Made by a program: the position numbers and the translations under genes. The notes beneath the pieces were generated by a model, which was not told the DNA's origin, made no database searches, and saw only the letters and a program-made list of their open reading frames with translations. 64,000 nt of DNA from Pyxicephalus adspersus (taxonomy: Eukaryota > Chordata > Amphibia > Anura > Pyxicephalidae), in NCBI RefSeq assembly GCF_032062135.1, contig NC_092869.1, positions 44,481,237 through 44,545,236 of the forward strand. Reading direction: 5' to 3'. Below are positions 33,600-44,211 of the stretch, in pieces (position 1 is the stretch's first letter; the number at the start of each line of letters is the position of its first letter).

Positions 33600-34320
33600 A
33601 TTGCCCAGTCCGGCATTCAGTAGGCAAATGGTCGCGTGACAACGTTATGAATATAAATTAGGTGATTTAGCAAAGAGAGAAATTAATCAAGTATTTTGTC
33701 TGGTCTATCTACAACACAAATCTTTGGCTGTTTGCCTATTCATATCTCTCTTTTTTGTGCAGTTTTTACATTGTTATGGCTGCTTCACAAGTCCTATAAT
33801 TATTCTTTGTTTAAAAAGCTAAACATTCAAAGCGGGTATGACAGAATCTCATTTTCTCCCCCGGCCCTCGGTTACTGCATACATTACAGACGAATATTAA
33901 GTTGCACAATCTGATTTCCATAAATGAATTCTGTTCAATTGTCAGCTTTAAATTAACTTAATCTTGTAAATCTGCCGGATTATAGAATTGTCCCCTTGTC
34001 AATAAGTGTCAGACTTTTTTTTTTTGTGTCTTTCATCTTTTAGTTATTGTTTGAATTTTTGGGTGTTTTTATTTTAGGGGGGAACTATTGTTTCACTCAA
34101 TATAGAGGTGTCAAGTTTGTAATTATCAGCCAGGCTGGGATGTCGGCAGCATAGTAATAAGGAGGCCTGAAAAAGACTAACTGGATGACGATTAAGAAAT
34201 TGTCAGCGCTAAAGAATTGAGGTGAGACATTCTCCATTACTGCCTATTGGAATAACACTTCATGCATAGCAATTATGGCGGCTGAGCTGTTTACAGGGGA
34301 CCCTTATGGAGCTGAGCTCT
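33600..34320. promoter_or_regulatory. Candidate conserved non-coding block
   Basis: Two repeat-free parts, 33620-34010 and 34100-34300. They carry GAAATTAATCAAG, CCTATAATTATTC, TTTAAATTAACTTAATC, TTGTAATTATCAGCC, CGATTAAGAAATTG, GCAATTATGGCGG and CCATTACTGCC. A T-tract separates them near 34014. No coding frame. Enhancer-like texture, unproven. Confidence 0.28.
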
Positions 34321-34728
34321 TAGAACGGATCTACTTTTCTGCATTTTGTATCTTTGGCACTGACTTTGTCTTGTTTTTTATATCTTATGGTGAACCCTAT
34401 CCAAAAAAAACACATTGGATGGCATAATTTGGATCCCATCTGCCTTTGGGTGAACAGATTGGCAGCAAAGGAAAGATAAGTAATTAATAAGTATTAATGG
34501 TAACATATTACTTTATCTTACATTGACAAAGGTCAGGTCCATGTTAAACCTCTTGGTAGTGTTATGAATAAAGAAGAACACCCTCCTGCACTATTTCTTT
34601 TAATTTGTCTTTTCTGGCCAATCAGTTTTCTGGGGTCTTCTTCCTGCAGTGGCATGGCCTTTATTTCTGCAGAGGGCATTGCTATTGCTAAATATATAGC
34701 GCCCTGAGCCCATAAGCCATGAGTGATT

Positions 34729-34730
<2 letters not shown>
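34321..34730. other. Non-coding stretch, no gene seen
   Basis: Ordinary AT-rich sequence between the candidate regulatory block and the (TA)n tract. Confidence 0.3.

Positions 34731-34762
<32 letters not shown>
34731..34762. repeat. (TA)n microsatellite
   Basis: About 15 uninterrupted TA units, the purest dinucleotide run in the window. Confidence 0.95.
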
Positions 34763-34765
<3 letters not shown>

Positions 34766-35091
34766 ACACACATGGGTCATAAATGCAAAGCCTATTCTGA
34801 CCATTTTGGTGCTTTAATGCACTTTATAATTCACTTTAATGTACATTGCATTAGGGCAGCTGCATTTATCTGAATAAATGCATCACAATACACCTAAAGT
34901 TGTACTTGCACCTTTTTTCCTGATGCAGCAGATTACAACACAAGGCATTTTCTTATCATGTGTCATGCCAGCAATTGATGTGAGTTGGAGGTATTTTAGT
35001 TAAGTACACTGGGTTACCTTTAAAAAGAATTGAACACTGCAACACATTACTGTACCTGCATTGCAAAGCATTGCACTAAAGCATGTAAATT
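34763..35091. other. Non-coding stretch, no gene seen
   Basis: AT-rich sequence without recognised repeats. Confidence 0.3.
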
Positions 35092-35363
35092 CAGTGAATC
35101 CCAGCCAGGGTTCCTCCAGAGGGTGCCTTGGGTTTCTTGACCCCAGTTTGCCTCTCAGGTCAGTATAATCCATATCCATCCATATATATGACCCCAATGA
35201 TCTGTAAGGGTGACATTCTTCCCAATGGCCAGCAATGTTAGAGGAATTCTTCCTATGGACCACCATGATAATTTACTGTGATCTGTGGATATAATAATTA
35301 TAGAAGGGGTTCGCTGAAGACTCAAAAGTTATTTCAAGGGTTCCTCCATGTTAACAGGGTAGA
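35092..35363 (+). mobile_element. Family F MITE, left part (split copy F1)
   Basis: Contains CAGGGTTCCTCCAGAGG, CTCTCAGGTCAGTATAAT, AATGATCTGTAAGGGTGACA, TTCTTCCCAATGGCCA and GAAGGGGTTCGCTGAAGACT, as in the copies at 43826, 55040 and (reverse) 61825. It stops at AACAGGGTAGA (35353-35363), where the poly(A) end of the U2-headed retrocopy begins. Its missing right end continues at 36313. Confidence 0.85.
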
Positions 35364-36312
35364 TCATTTTTTTTTTTTTATAGAATCTCACGATACGTGC
35401 TCTAAAAACTCACCCGGTGCTCGGTAAAAAGTGTGAGTTCAAAAATACCCCACAAAAACGTGCATTGGGGTACTATTTGTGATCCCTTCTCTAAAGAGGA
35501 AGGGCCACCCTTTATCTCCAGACCCTCCGAAGCGAGGCTCCAGACGAGGGCTGGGTACTGAGTCCATCCAGCCGAAGCTGGAATGGATTTACTTGCCCCT
35601 CTGGCCGAAGCCAGACAGGGGCCTTTCTTCATGGGACGGCCTAAGCAGGTCCCAACAGATACTAAGCTGGGAGCTCTCCCGAAGGGACACCCCCACTGAG
35701 AGAGAGCGCCTGGCTGTTAGACCAAAGCACTCTCCAAGACGCCAGGGCTGGCCCATAAGGGAATAGCACCCTCCATTACCAGTGACTGTGACAAACATAA
35801 AAATATGTAAATAATATGTGCACATTGCATAACACACTGGGCAAGGTTTAAAAAATTGCCCATCTACACTAGCCGCAGCTAATGCAGATTAGAGGCTATG
35901 TGCCAAATCAGCATAAAAGTGACGTGACGGTGCACATGAAAAATCAGTGGGTTCCCGGGCCCAGTGATTTTAAGGTGCCCCTGGATCGCCACTCTAGGGG
36001 TACGACACTTCAGCGAGATTCGAAAGCTTCTCAGACCGAGTGGCCAGGCCAAGCTTTCCCTGCACCAACCAGCGGGTCAGTCTGCTATCCGGGAGCTCCT
36101 TCTCAGGGCAGGCCCCACGCCTCTCTCCGGTGGACCAAGCCGGAGGAATTCGCATAGGGCGGCCCCTTACAGAGCTACACCATCAAGCAGACCGTCCTTA
36201 ACAGAGGTACTTGTGCACTGCATTCTTACCAGGAATTACAGTGCCGTTCCACCCTGATCACCGGAAGGATTAGGTACTACTTGATCGTAGCCAAAAGCCC
36301 GAGAAGCGAAGA
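35364..36312 (-). mobile_element. U2-headed poly(A) retrocopy, 949 bp
   Basis: Read on the minus strand, the element starts with about 40 nt matching the 5' end of U2 snRNA (36310 down to 36270). It continues through about 890 bp of GC-rich sequence and ends in an A13 tail (35379-35367). It is flanked by AACAGGGTAGA (35353-35363) and AACAAGGTAGA (36313-36323), an 11-bp target duplication with one mismatch. It splits a family F repeat whose two halves rejoin across it, which independently fixes both borders. The minus strand carries stems CCAGC-UUCG-GCUGG (35581-35568) and CUGGC-UUCG-GCCAG (35614-35601). There is no long open frame. It is a LINE-mobilised transcript, either a structured RNA/SINE family or a template-switch chimera; the origin of the body is unknown. 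Confidence 0.82.
36270..36310 (-). pseudogene. U2 snRNA 5'-end fragment
   Basis: The minus strand reads TTCGCTTCTCGGGCTTTTGG-CTACGATCAAGTAGTACCT. The vertebrate U2 5' end is ATCGCTTCTCGGCCTTTTGG-CTAAGATCAAGTGTAGTATCT. The copy differs by a few substitutions and a 2-base deletion in the GTGTAGTA part, the branch-site-recognition region (GTAGTA kept). Similarity stops soon after. There is no Sm site, and no snRNA promoter is visible upstream, so it is not a functional U2 gene. Confidence 0.85.
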
Positions 36313-36340
36313 AACAAGGTAGAGAAATACTGCACTAAAT
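36313..36340 (+). mobile_element. Family F MITE, right end (split copy F1)
   Basis: AACAAGGTAGAGAAATACTG continues the family F end, which reads AAAAGGGTTGAGAAAGGCTG at 55339-55358. The 11 bases 36313-36323 duplicate 35353-35363. Confidence 0.75.
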
Positions 36341-36840
36341 GGACTCACATGTGATATTCCCTTTCAGGCTATGCTGTATTCACTTACAATTGAATCAAAA
36401 GCAATTAGATTGGCCAAGGAATTCAACAGGATTAGGACATTTTGAATCTGATTTCCTATTTTTAATGAGCCGTACTACACCTGATAATGAATAATATATT
36501 AGATCTCAGCCAATCTGGCTGCTGGATGATAACAGGAATAGTACAATGTCGTATAACAGAACGAAACTTGGATTGCCCAAATTGCAGGCTATGATCCGAG
36601 GTCAGAATAACTCCGATCCAAGTTGGAATTGACCAGAACTCTCCAACCAGCACCAATTCCCTGACATGATCTGATCTGTCTGCATTATATATCAGCAGGA
36701 TAGGATGTAATGTCTGTCACTAAGTGCTTAGCTAAGACTATATTGTGCTTTTTATTTTTATTATGCTATAAAATACATCTAGGTGTTAAAAGATAAAACC
36801 AGATTTATGCACGTTTTCTCCCAAATACTTTTCTGTCCCT
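36341..36840. other. Non-coding stretch, no gene seen
   Basis: Unique-looking AT-rich DNA; no repeats or domains recognised. Confidence 0.35.
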
Positions 36841-37260
36841 TTGCAATTAATCACCAGTTATGTCCTGGAAATGTTAGGAGCATTTCACACTATTTAGATG
36901 ACACGTCTGTTGTTTTGTAGCAGAATAGATCTCCTTGTCCTTGGAAAATTGGTTGACAAGGCCGGTTTAGGCGGATTTGCCTGCCGCTGATTATTATTGA
37001 TGGTTTGGTAGTATGAGGTGAGCGTCATTTGGATGGCAGGAATCGCTGCACTTCTGTCAACTCACATTCTCCTCCAGGTCCCAAAGTGCTGATTTTGTCA
37101 CTTGTCCCATACAAGCCGCCTTCTATCTGTATCAGTCAGGATAACGAGGGACGACGGCGGGGAAAATGTCTTCACTGCGAGCAAACCGGACAACATTTAT
37201 TAAAATATATTTTTTTATATACTTTATATGTGAATGTCGGTGTGATCAGATAAAGCAGAG
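36841..37260. promoter_or_regulatory. Candidate conserved non-coding block
   Basis: Repeat-free, with GCAATTAATCACC, CTGATTATTATTGATGG, CAAGGCCGGTTTAGGCGG and ACGACGGCGGGG. The plus-strand frame 37029-37253 has no domain. Texture suggests a regulatory element; unproven. Confidence 0.22.
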
Positions 37261-37267
37261 CGGTCCT

Positions 37268-37442
37268 TGATTTTGTAGTTTTAATGTTATTATTATTATT
37301 TATATTAATAATTTGTATTTATATGGCGCCAACATATTACGCAGCGCTGTACAATAAGCAGGAGTTGCAAATGACAGACAGATACAGACAGTGGCACTGA
37401 AAGAGGAGAGGTCTCTGCCCCGAAGAGCTTACAATCTAAGAG
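37268..37442 (-). mobile_element. L2-type tail with GCAAATGACAGAC leader
   Basis: Plus strand: (TTA)n, then TTTATATGGCGCCAACATAT, TACGCAGCGCTGTACAATAA, GTTGCAAATGACAGACAG, GAGAGGTCTCTGCCCCGAAG and AGCTTACAATCTAAG. Same family as 23809-23985. The (TTA)n at its 3' end is the usual tail of this family. Confidence 0.85.
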
Positions 37443-39950
37443 TTATACATTTACTCCCCATGGAACAGTTCATTTGGTGATAAAATTGTCATTTTAAAAA
37501 TTGTATTATCTTTATCATGTTTATTTTTTTCATTTTGGAAATATTGTGGTTTTTCTTTTGAAACAAGTGAAACATCACAACAATTTGTGATGAAGAATCT
37601 TTTAGATTGTGACTGATTGTTCTCTTGAGTGAATGTTAGGATTCCCTATATTATGAATACACCCCAATGTTTTGCAGCAATTATTTACATTTTTTGTGTC
37701 CATTGCACACTTTTTTTTTCTTTTTTGATCAAACTGTAAAAAGTGCTTTATTCATACATCAGGTGATTCACACATTTTCTTATTTACCTATATGAACATG
37801 TGTGAATTCTGGGTAAAAGCTGGGTGAATTTTGGGTAAAAAGATTCATCATCAGACCATTATGGTGTAACTGTAGACAAAACATTTGTTCTTTTTTTTAT
37901 TTATTTGTTCTGTTTACAATTTGTGCACACAACATTGCTAATTCTTTATATAGTAATGAAATTGTTTTATATTTTTTATCTAAAAATAACTTAAATAAAC
38001 AAAATTTAGAAAAGGTAAACAATTTCAAATATTGCTGATCTGAACAACAGAAGTAAAGAAAAAAAAATCAGGGAAATGACAATTAAGAGGAGGAAAGGGG
38101 AAAAGAAGTAAAGTAGTGCCGCTTATAATACCTAATAATGGGTGAATTTCCTGCTGTGTTTCCCAAATGGTAAAGGAAAGAAAGTGTCACCGGATAGCAA
38201 TAAAAGATCCAAAATATTGCAGCCTTTATTTAATTAATATATCCTTCATTTTTCTTCTTTAAAACTGGAAGAACGAGTGGCACAAGGAGCCAATCAGATG
38301 TGCTCCAGCATGGAGAGATGAGCTAATCAGTCTGCTGCTTCTTCTTCACTGTCCAATCACAGACTTGGGGAGGGACAAGACCTGATAACTTTACCTACCT
38401 GCAGCAGAGAAAAAATCACGTCTCCTGCTGTGTGGCCAAACTTTTTATGTCTCAGGACTGGCAGGACAGAAATGCAAAGCTTTTGGCAAGTAAAGCAGCT
38501 TCTCATCTGTGTATTCAGCTTTAAATTCCCGGCTCCTTTTTTTTTTCCTGATTTTTGTACTTTTGTTGTCCTTAAATGTCCACTTTTCCATTAGAAAACA
38601 AAGCACAATGTGTTAGTGGCAATATTTCAGGCAGTCTTCTCTCGCTGTGACCTTGGCGGTATCATTACCACAGCTCAGAGGTGAGATCATTAGAGACGGC
38701 AAATGTTTGGAAAGTTCAAAAGAAACAAATATAGAAATCTCCTCTGCAAGTGACCGGCTGCATTCTGCCCCCCCAGCATGAAGGATGTCGGCAATTTCCT
38801 CCCCGTGTATCTGCTCTTCTCACTCCAGGAGAATTTTTTTCTTTCTTTCAATTTATTAGAATGAAATGACCCAATATTTAGTAGATTGGACAGCAGCCAA
38901 GCAATTGGCCTCTAGCAGAGAGCAGAGAATAAATCACCGGCTCTTTCTGATTCTGATCGATAAAGGTCCATGAGATGCAAGGAAACCAACCGCATGTCAA
39001 ACGACGCATCAAATGCGACAGAACGCCCGAGCTGTTCAGAAAAGTTGCTCCAAAAATCCTTTCTTCAGTTCGGATGAGGTTCAGCCAGACAGATCCAAAG
39101 CTAAAGCACTGTTTACGTTGCTGACTGCTTAGTTGAAAAGGTGAACTACAATTGGCAGCTGCCCGATGAGCACATTCACTCACTACCGCCATTACTATGT
39201 ATCACTGCAACAACAATTTTACTAACAATTGGCCAAGCTCCGTAGGCATTTTCATTGGCCAGTGTCCTCGGAGGTTGATCCATCCTGACACCACCAGCTA
39301 ATGAGAATGTGTATGACCATATGAGCAACCTCATTGGCTGTGTTGTGAGGGGGTGCTTCCGCCCCCGAAGAGCACTAGCCAATAGAAATGCCAACAGGCT
39401 TGACAGAAAACATTTGCATTGGTTTGTGCTCTTCAGGGGACAGTAGACTCTGTGACACCAATGACCAATTAGAACGCTCACCACCTTTTTAGTGTTTTTA
39501 TTGTCAGGAATGTCCTGGCCCCCCACACCCCCAGGCTATTATACTTTGGCAGCAGCAGTGAGATAATGTACCCCATGGGTAGCAGGGCCCAAAGTGTACA
39601 TTAAGGAACAAAATATTGCTGGATGTTCTAAAACCTAAATGAATACAGTATTGTATAAAAGCTGCTCCTTTTATTGCTATAAATCTGTCTGACCTCTAGT
39701 CAGTGACTCTGCCTAGGCTGAACTCATGTGATCAGTCTGCTGCAGGCAGGAGGAAGCATTAGACTGCAACCTTGTAACATTGAAAGGTGAAAGGCTGCAA
39801 TAGGGGCTGATCTGTGTTAGATATTTGTGAACTTATTTGACATTCTGTAATATGACAATACTTCCTTGTGGATAAGGCCTATAGTAGAAACTGAGCTCAG
39901 GACCCCAGCTATGCAGACAGGGGCCACAACCTACCAGGCCTCAGTCTCTG
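37443..39950. other. Non-coding stretch with an unclassified repeat
   Basis: No gene. The parts 38270-38420 and 39690-39830 share loosely similar words (CAGTCTGCTGC, GAACTCATGTGATCAGTC), and the second is the uninterrupted relative of the repeat split at 28805. Part 38620-38780 is repeat-free with CpGs. Minus-strand frames at 38878-39192 (104 residues) and 39176-39526 (116 residues) have no recognised domain or intron-exon logic. Confidence 0.35.
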
Positions 39951-40515
39951 TCAGCTCATCAGCATTATTCTAAGTCTTTACATTTCCTCTTCGGCCTCCA
40001 CACCGGATGGGATGATTTGATAGACGGTGAATTGAAATGGAGGTAAATTTCAGTGATCTGGTTAGGATAAGTCTCCTCAATTCCAGGCAGTAAATCATGT
40101 GTGAGTCCGGGCGGCGGAGCGTGACAACATTCCAAAGAATAATGATTATGTGTAAAATTATCAGGCGTGTGTCAGGATGTACTTACAGGAGACATTCTCC
40201 TCCTGGGGTCACCGGCAGGTTAAACAAACCGAGCTCAGGGAGCGTCATGTCAGTCAATAGAAGTCATGCATGGGGGAATTGGGGGGGATCGCTCCCCATA
40301 ATAATAATCCCCTCCATAGTGATGAATGGGCCAGCGCTAAATTCATGAACAGCACACAGAGAGGCCGCACCGCACGCTCCTCAGCGCTCTGTCATGAGAC
40401 ATCCGAGCCGTGTGAGAGCGTCTGCCAGTAAAGTGCAGGAAAGACATCGCAGGAAAACACGCAGCTCTCATGGCGGCTTAACGATTCTGATGATTCCATC
40501 TCTGTGGGGATCTGT
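39951..40515. promoter_or_regulatory. Candidate conserved non-coding block
   Basis: CpG-richer and repeat-free, with GTCCGGGCGGCGGAGCGTGA, CAGGCGTGTGTCAGG, CGAGCTCAGGGAGCGTCATG and AATAATGATTATGTG. No coding frame of interest. A CpG-bearing regulatory element is possible. There is no exon or splice signal to support a promoter. Confidence 0.25.
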
Positions 40516-40520
40516 CAATG

Positions 40521-40737
40521 GGCCTCATTTGTTAAAGTTCTCCAAGACCTGAAAGGATCGACTGTTGTGGGTGAACCTGGGTGACCTAGCAAACTTGGAA
40601 TGGTCCAGGATTGAAAACATTTGCCAAACAATACCGAATTATTTTTCAGAAAACCATTCCAGGATTGTTGGATCAACCAGGTTTTCCCATGATAGTTTAT
40701 CTTCTCCAGTCTTGGAGAGCTTTAATAAATCAGGCCC
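40521..40737. mobile_element. Palindromic MITE, family A, copy 3
   Basis: A 217-bp copy of the fold-back family at 4460 and 13175, more diverged in the arms (GGCCTCATTTGTTAAAGTTC left, GCTTTAATAAATCAGGCCC right). Flanked by AATG on both sides (40517-40520, 40738-40741). Confidence 0.85.
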
Positions 40738-40741
40738 AATG

Positions 40742-41520
40742 TGTTTTATCCCCTCTGCCCCCTCAATACAACCCGGGGTCACAATTTCTCCCATTGTATT
40801 TACAGACTTTGCCTTTCCTTGTTGGCTTCCATTGCTTTTGTAGTTTTGTTCCTTGCCACTTCCTCCTCTTGCTGGCCAATTTACTGCTATAAAAAGGACA
40901 ATCGGGAGCTTCTGTAAATAGAAATGCTGGTGGAGCTGTTGTCAGAAATTGGAAGTCTGATAACATTTTTGCAAACAGAGAGATACAATGTAATTGTTAC
41001 TTTTGCATTGATTCTGTTCCATCCATCTGCAGATCAAACTGAAGAGCTTCCATATGCATATGATGTCAGGTAACTAACTCGCATGTTAAAAAAAATAATA
41101 AAGATAATAAAATGTGTTCCTTTTTATCCTTTTTCTATTACTTTACTCTAATCATATAGTAGGTAATTAGTTAAATATAAACATAATAACTATTTCTAAT
41201 CATAAATATTTAAACTTTTTTGTTGCTTTGTTTGTTGTTACTTTACCAGTAAATAGTAACAATTGTATGTATATGTATTACCTTTGTCTATGGATTGCAA
41301 TAAAATCCAACAATATTTACAAATATTTTTTGTTCTGGAAAAAGACAAATATGTATTATTTTATTATAAGTAACGACAAAGTTATTGCTAAGCAAACAAG
41401 TCCATAGCAGAAATGTAAATATTTCTCTGGCTTGGGGTGGTTAACAATCAGAGGAAAACTAACACTAACTGCCCATCATTGATTACCTTGTCATTACTAA
41501 TAAAGCTTTCATTTTATTAT
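40742..41520. other. AT-rich non-coding stretch
   Basis: The part 41080-41400 is very AT-rich. No gene or repeat family was recognised. Confidence 0.35.
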
Positions 41521-41853
41521 TACACAGTATTTATATAGCGCCAACATATTATGCAGCGCTGTACAAAGTCCATAGTCGTGTCACTAGCTGTCCCTCAAAG
41601 GAGCTCACAATCTAATGTCCCTACCATGGTCATATGTCTTTAATGTAGTCTAAGGTCAATGTTTTGGGGGGAAGCCAATTAACCTAACTGCATGTTTTTG
41701 GGATGTGGGAGGAAACCGGAGTACCCGGAGGAAACCCACACAAACACAGGGAGAACCCGCAAACTCCATGCAGATAATGTCCTGGCTGAGATTCGAACCT
41801 GGGACCCAGCACTGCAAAAGAGTGCTAACCACTAAGCCACCATGCCGCCTTTT
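41521..41853 (-). mobile_element. V-SINE, full length
   Basis: Read on the minus strand: GGCGGCATGGTGGCTTAGTG, GTTAGCACTC (A box), CAGGTTCGAATCTCAGCC (B box), then the V domain (CATTATCTGCATGGAGTTTG, TGGGTTTCCTCCGGGTACTC, CATGCAGTTAGG). The L2-type tail AGCGCTGCATAATATGTTGG-CGCTATATAAATAC and a TAATAATAA run close it. It is the best-preserved head of the V-SINEs here, with both polymerase III box regions intact. No clear target duplication. Confidence 0.93.
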
Positions 41854-42582
41854 GATTTGATTTTTTTAGGTTAGCTTTGGCTAAGCCAATTTGGGGCTAA
41901 ATTAAAAACTTTGGCAAAGCCAGAAATGCTTATTAGGTTGATGACTTAGTTTTGTGTACATTTTCCCCATCCCCATATACTGATATACTGGTCATGTGAT
42001 CCAACGCAACTCCCCATGCTGGGTCCATGCCAGCCATTCAGTCTTTTGCACTGCAGCTTGGACAGTTGGTGGCAGTGAATAGTACTGCAGCCCCCATTCA
42101 TTCTCCATGGATCGGCTGCCTGGAGAAGCTACATGTAACATCTCTGCACAAGCCATGGTTTCCTGGTACGAGGACATGGTAAACACACCACAACCTCATG
42201 GCCAGTGTAAATGTAGCCTAACTCATGCACTATTAAGCTGGGCCCAGGTGAATATCTTTGCATATCATTTTTGCACATTTTTTTGCCATTTAAATTTGGC
42301 AATGGGTGGTGGGGTGGCTCTATGACATTTGTGTACCCCAATTGTTTTTCATTTGAAGACCGGGGGTAAAGGTTGCAAATGTGAGGGGGGAGTTGTTTTG
42401 TAAAAATGTATTTTGGTATCATCTTTTTTGAAGCAGAAATGTCACCTCCTTCCCTTCATTATGAGGGCACCTAAAAATCCTGTCCAATGGGTATTCAAAT
42501 ATTGAGTAGACCATTCACCAATTTTAAAATTAATTTTCACCCTAGTATTTTATATACTATTTTCTACTAAAACCTTACACTT
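41854..42582. other. Non-coding stretch, no gene seen
   Basis: AT-rich sequence. Frames at 42107-42325 and 42129-42422 are chance, with no domain. Confidence 0.35.
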
Positions 42583-42670
42583 AGTATGATTACAGCGCTG
42601 CGTAATATGTTGGTGCTATATAAATCCTGTTTAATATAAAGTAATAATAATAATAATAATAATAATAATT
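42583..42670 (+). mobile_element. L2-type tail fragment with (AAT)n
   Basis: ACAGCGCTGCGTAATATGTT-GGTGCTATATAAATCCTG followed by an (AAT) run of about eight units. It is a minimal 3' end of the family at 23809 and 37268, in the opposite orientation. Confidence 0.8.
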
Positions 42671-43825
42671 GTCAGTTGGGGATCAGGAGGGGGCAAATGG
42701 TGTCCCAATTAAATAATTGTACTGATTTATGATTAAACAAAGCTTACTGGTATGAATGCCTGGAGAATATAGGTAAAGATTCTCAGAAGAATCTCCCAGC
42801 AGGGAGTTGGGACCCCCGAAGAGCCATTAGCGGAGTCCTCTCTGTTTTTTGGATCTCCCCAGGAGCCCTCCCTACACAACCAGAAAACCATCTGCCGCAG
42901 CTTACACGGCTGGAACGGATACCTGCACTGCCGATCGCTTCCAGAAATAAAAAATAAAGAGGGCTATTTTTTAAAAGTAATGTAAAAATGTGATGTATTT
43001 ATGTTGTAGGAACTTCCAGAATTCAGCATATGGAGGCTGCAATAAAAATTAATGTGCTGACTTCAATAATAACGTGCGGTCAGATTAAGTAGTTTTACAA
43101 ATGTAGCGGCTTGTTGTAGTGAGCAGAGCCCCCATTTATCATCAGACACTATGAAAGGGAAAGGAATTTCACGGCCGGCCCAAAAATAATATTTTTCTTT
43201 CACGTCGTACAAGGGGACAATTACAGCTTTGCAAATGTGAAAGACGCCATCAAATTGGTAAAGGAGGCAACTGGAGCAAAATGGCATTGGGGTAGCTATG
43301 GGATTTAGTTTGTTTTTGATGTTTTCTTGTTGGTACTCCACCCCCCACCCCCATGGGGTAAAGTGCAAAATAGTAAATTAATGTTGCAGCAGTTTTGTGA
43401 TGCAGTAAACCTGTGGTTGTCATCCAAATGAGAAGGGAGAGCACAAGGAAGGAGTAGTAATAGCCAGTGATTGCCGCCATATGCAAATTTCAGAGTAACA
43501 GTTTTGGTGTGCAATGCCGATGACCTTTGGGCTGTGCACCCACCAGAGATGAATCCCGGAGTTCATGGAGAATCCCAAGCCCTGCTCTGCTCCTGCACAG
43601 TAACAACAATTCTGAAAATTCAAAGACAAATGAAGTATTTTAAATGCTTTCCTATAGTTTTTCTATTTCCATATATTCTTTATAATCACTTGCAACGTGC
43701 CTTTGGACCTGCGGGAAATCTGACCACCCCAGGTAGAGTCAATTCAATAGCCCAACACCCCTGTCCTAGCTCTCTCCTAATGGGGGTGTCCAATTGTCTA
43801 TGCTGGCCCAGTTGAATGCTATAGA
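42671..43825. other. Non-coding stretch, no gene seen
   Basis: No recognised repeat. Overlapping minus-strand frames at 43063-43514 and the plus-strand frame at 43471-43815 (114 residues) show no domain and mutually exclude each other. Confidence 0.35.
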
Positions 43826-44124
43826 GCACCGATTCTCAAGCAGGGTTCCTCCAGAGGTTGCCAGAGTTCCTCAAACTGTAGCGGATTGACCTCCTATTTG
43901 CTCTTGGCTGCATGGTTCTGGGGAAATACCACTCAGTAGACCCATCTTATATTTTAATCATCCATGAAGTTCTTCTTCAAACCATCACTGTAAGGGGTCA
44001 TTTTTTCTACCTGCCACCAATTTAGGAAACTTTTTTCACTAATCCTCAATAAACCTAGTAGGGTTCCCCAAGACATGAAAGCAATTTCCAGGTTCCTTAG
44101 GGGTAGAGGAGTTAAGAAAGGCTG
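43826..44124 (+). mobile_element. Family F MITE, copy F2
   Basis: Starts CACCGATTCTCAAGCAGGGT-TCCTCCAGAGG, ends GGAGTTAAGAAAGGCTG. The middle is the most diverged of the four copies. Ends of the CAGTGNTTCTCAACC type suggest a hAT-like non-autonomous element, but a clean 8-bp duplication is not visible. Confidence 0.75.
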
Positions 44125-44211
44125 GTACAGAAAGTGGTAGCTCTGATTCTGCTGGGACCGCAGATATCACATCCAAGATGGCGGCACCTTGCAAACTGGG
44201 GTTGTGATTAT

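Noticed and set aside
36270..36310. Functional U2 snRNA gene
   Set aside because: Similarity stops after about 40 nt; there is no Sm site, and the piece is the head of a retroposed element with a poly(A) tail.
41521..41853. tRNA gene (A and B box seen on the minus strand)
   Set aside because: The tRNA-like part continues directly into the V domain and L2-type tail, so it is a SINE head without a tRNA cloverleaf.
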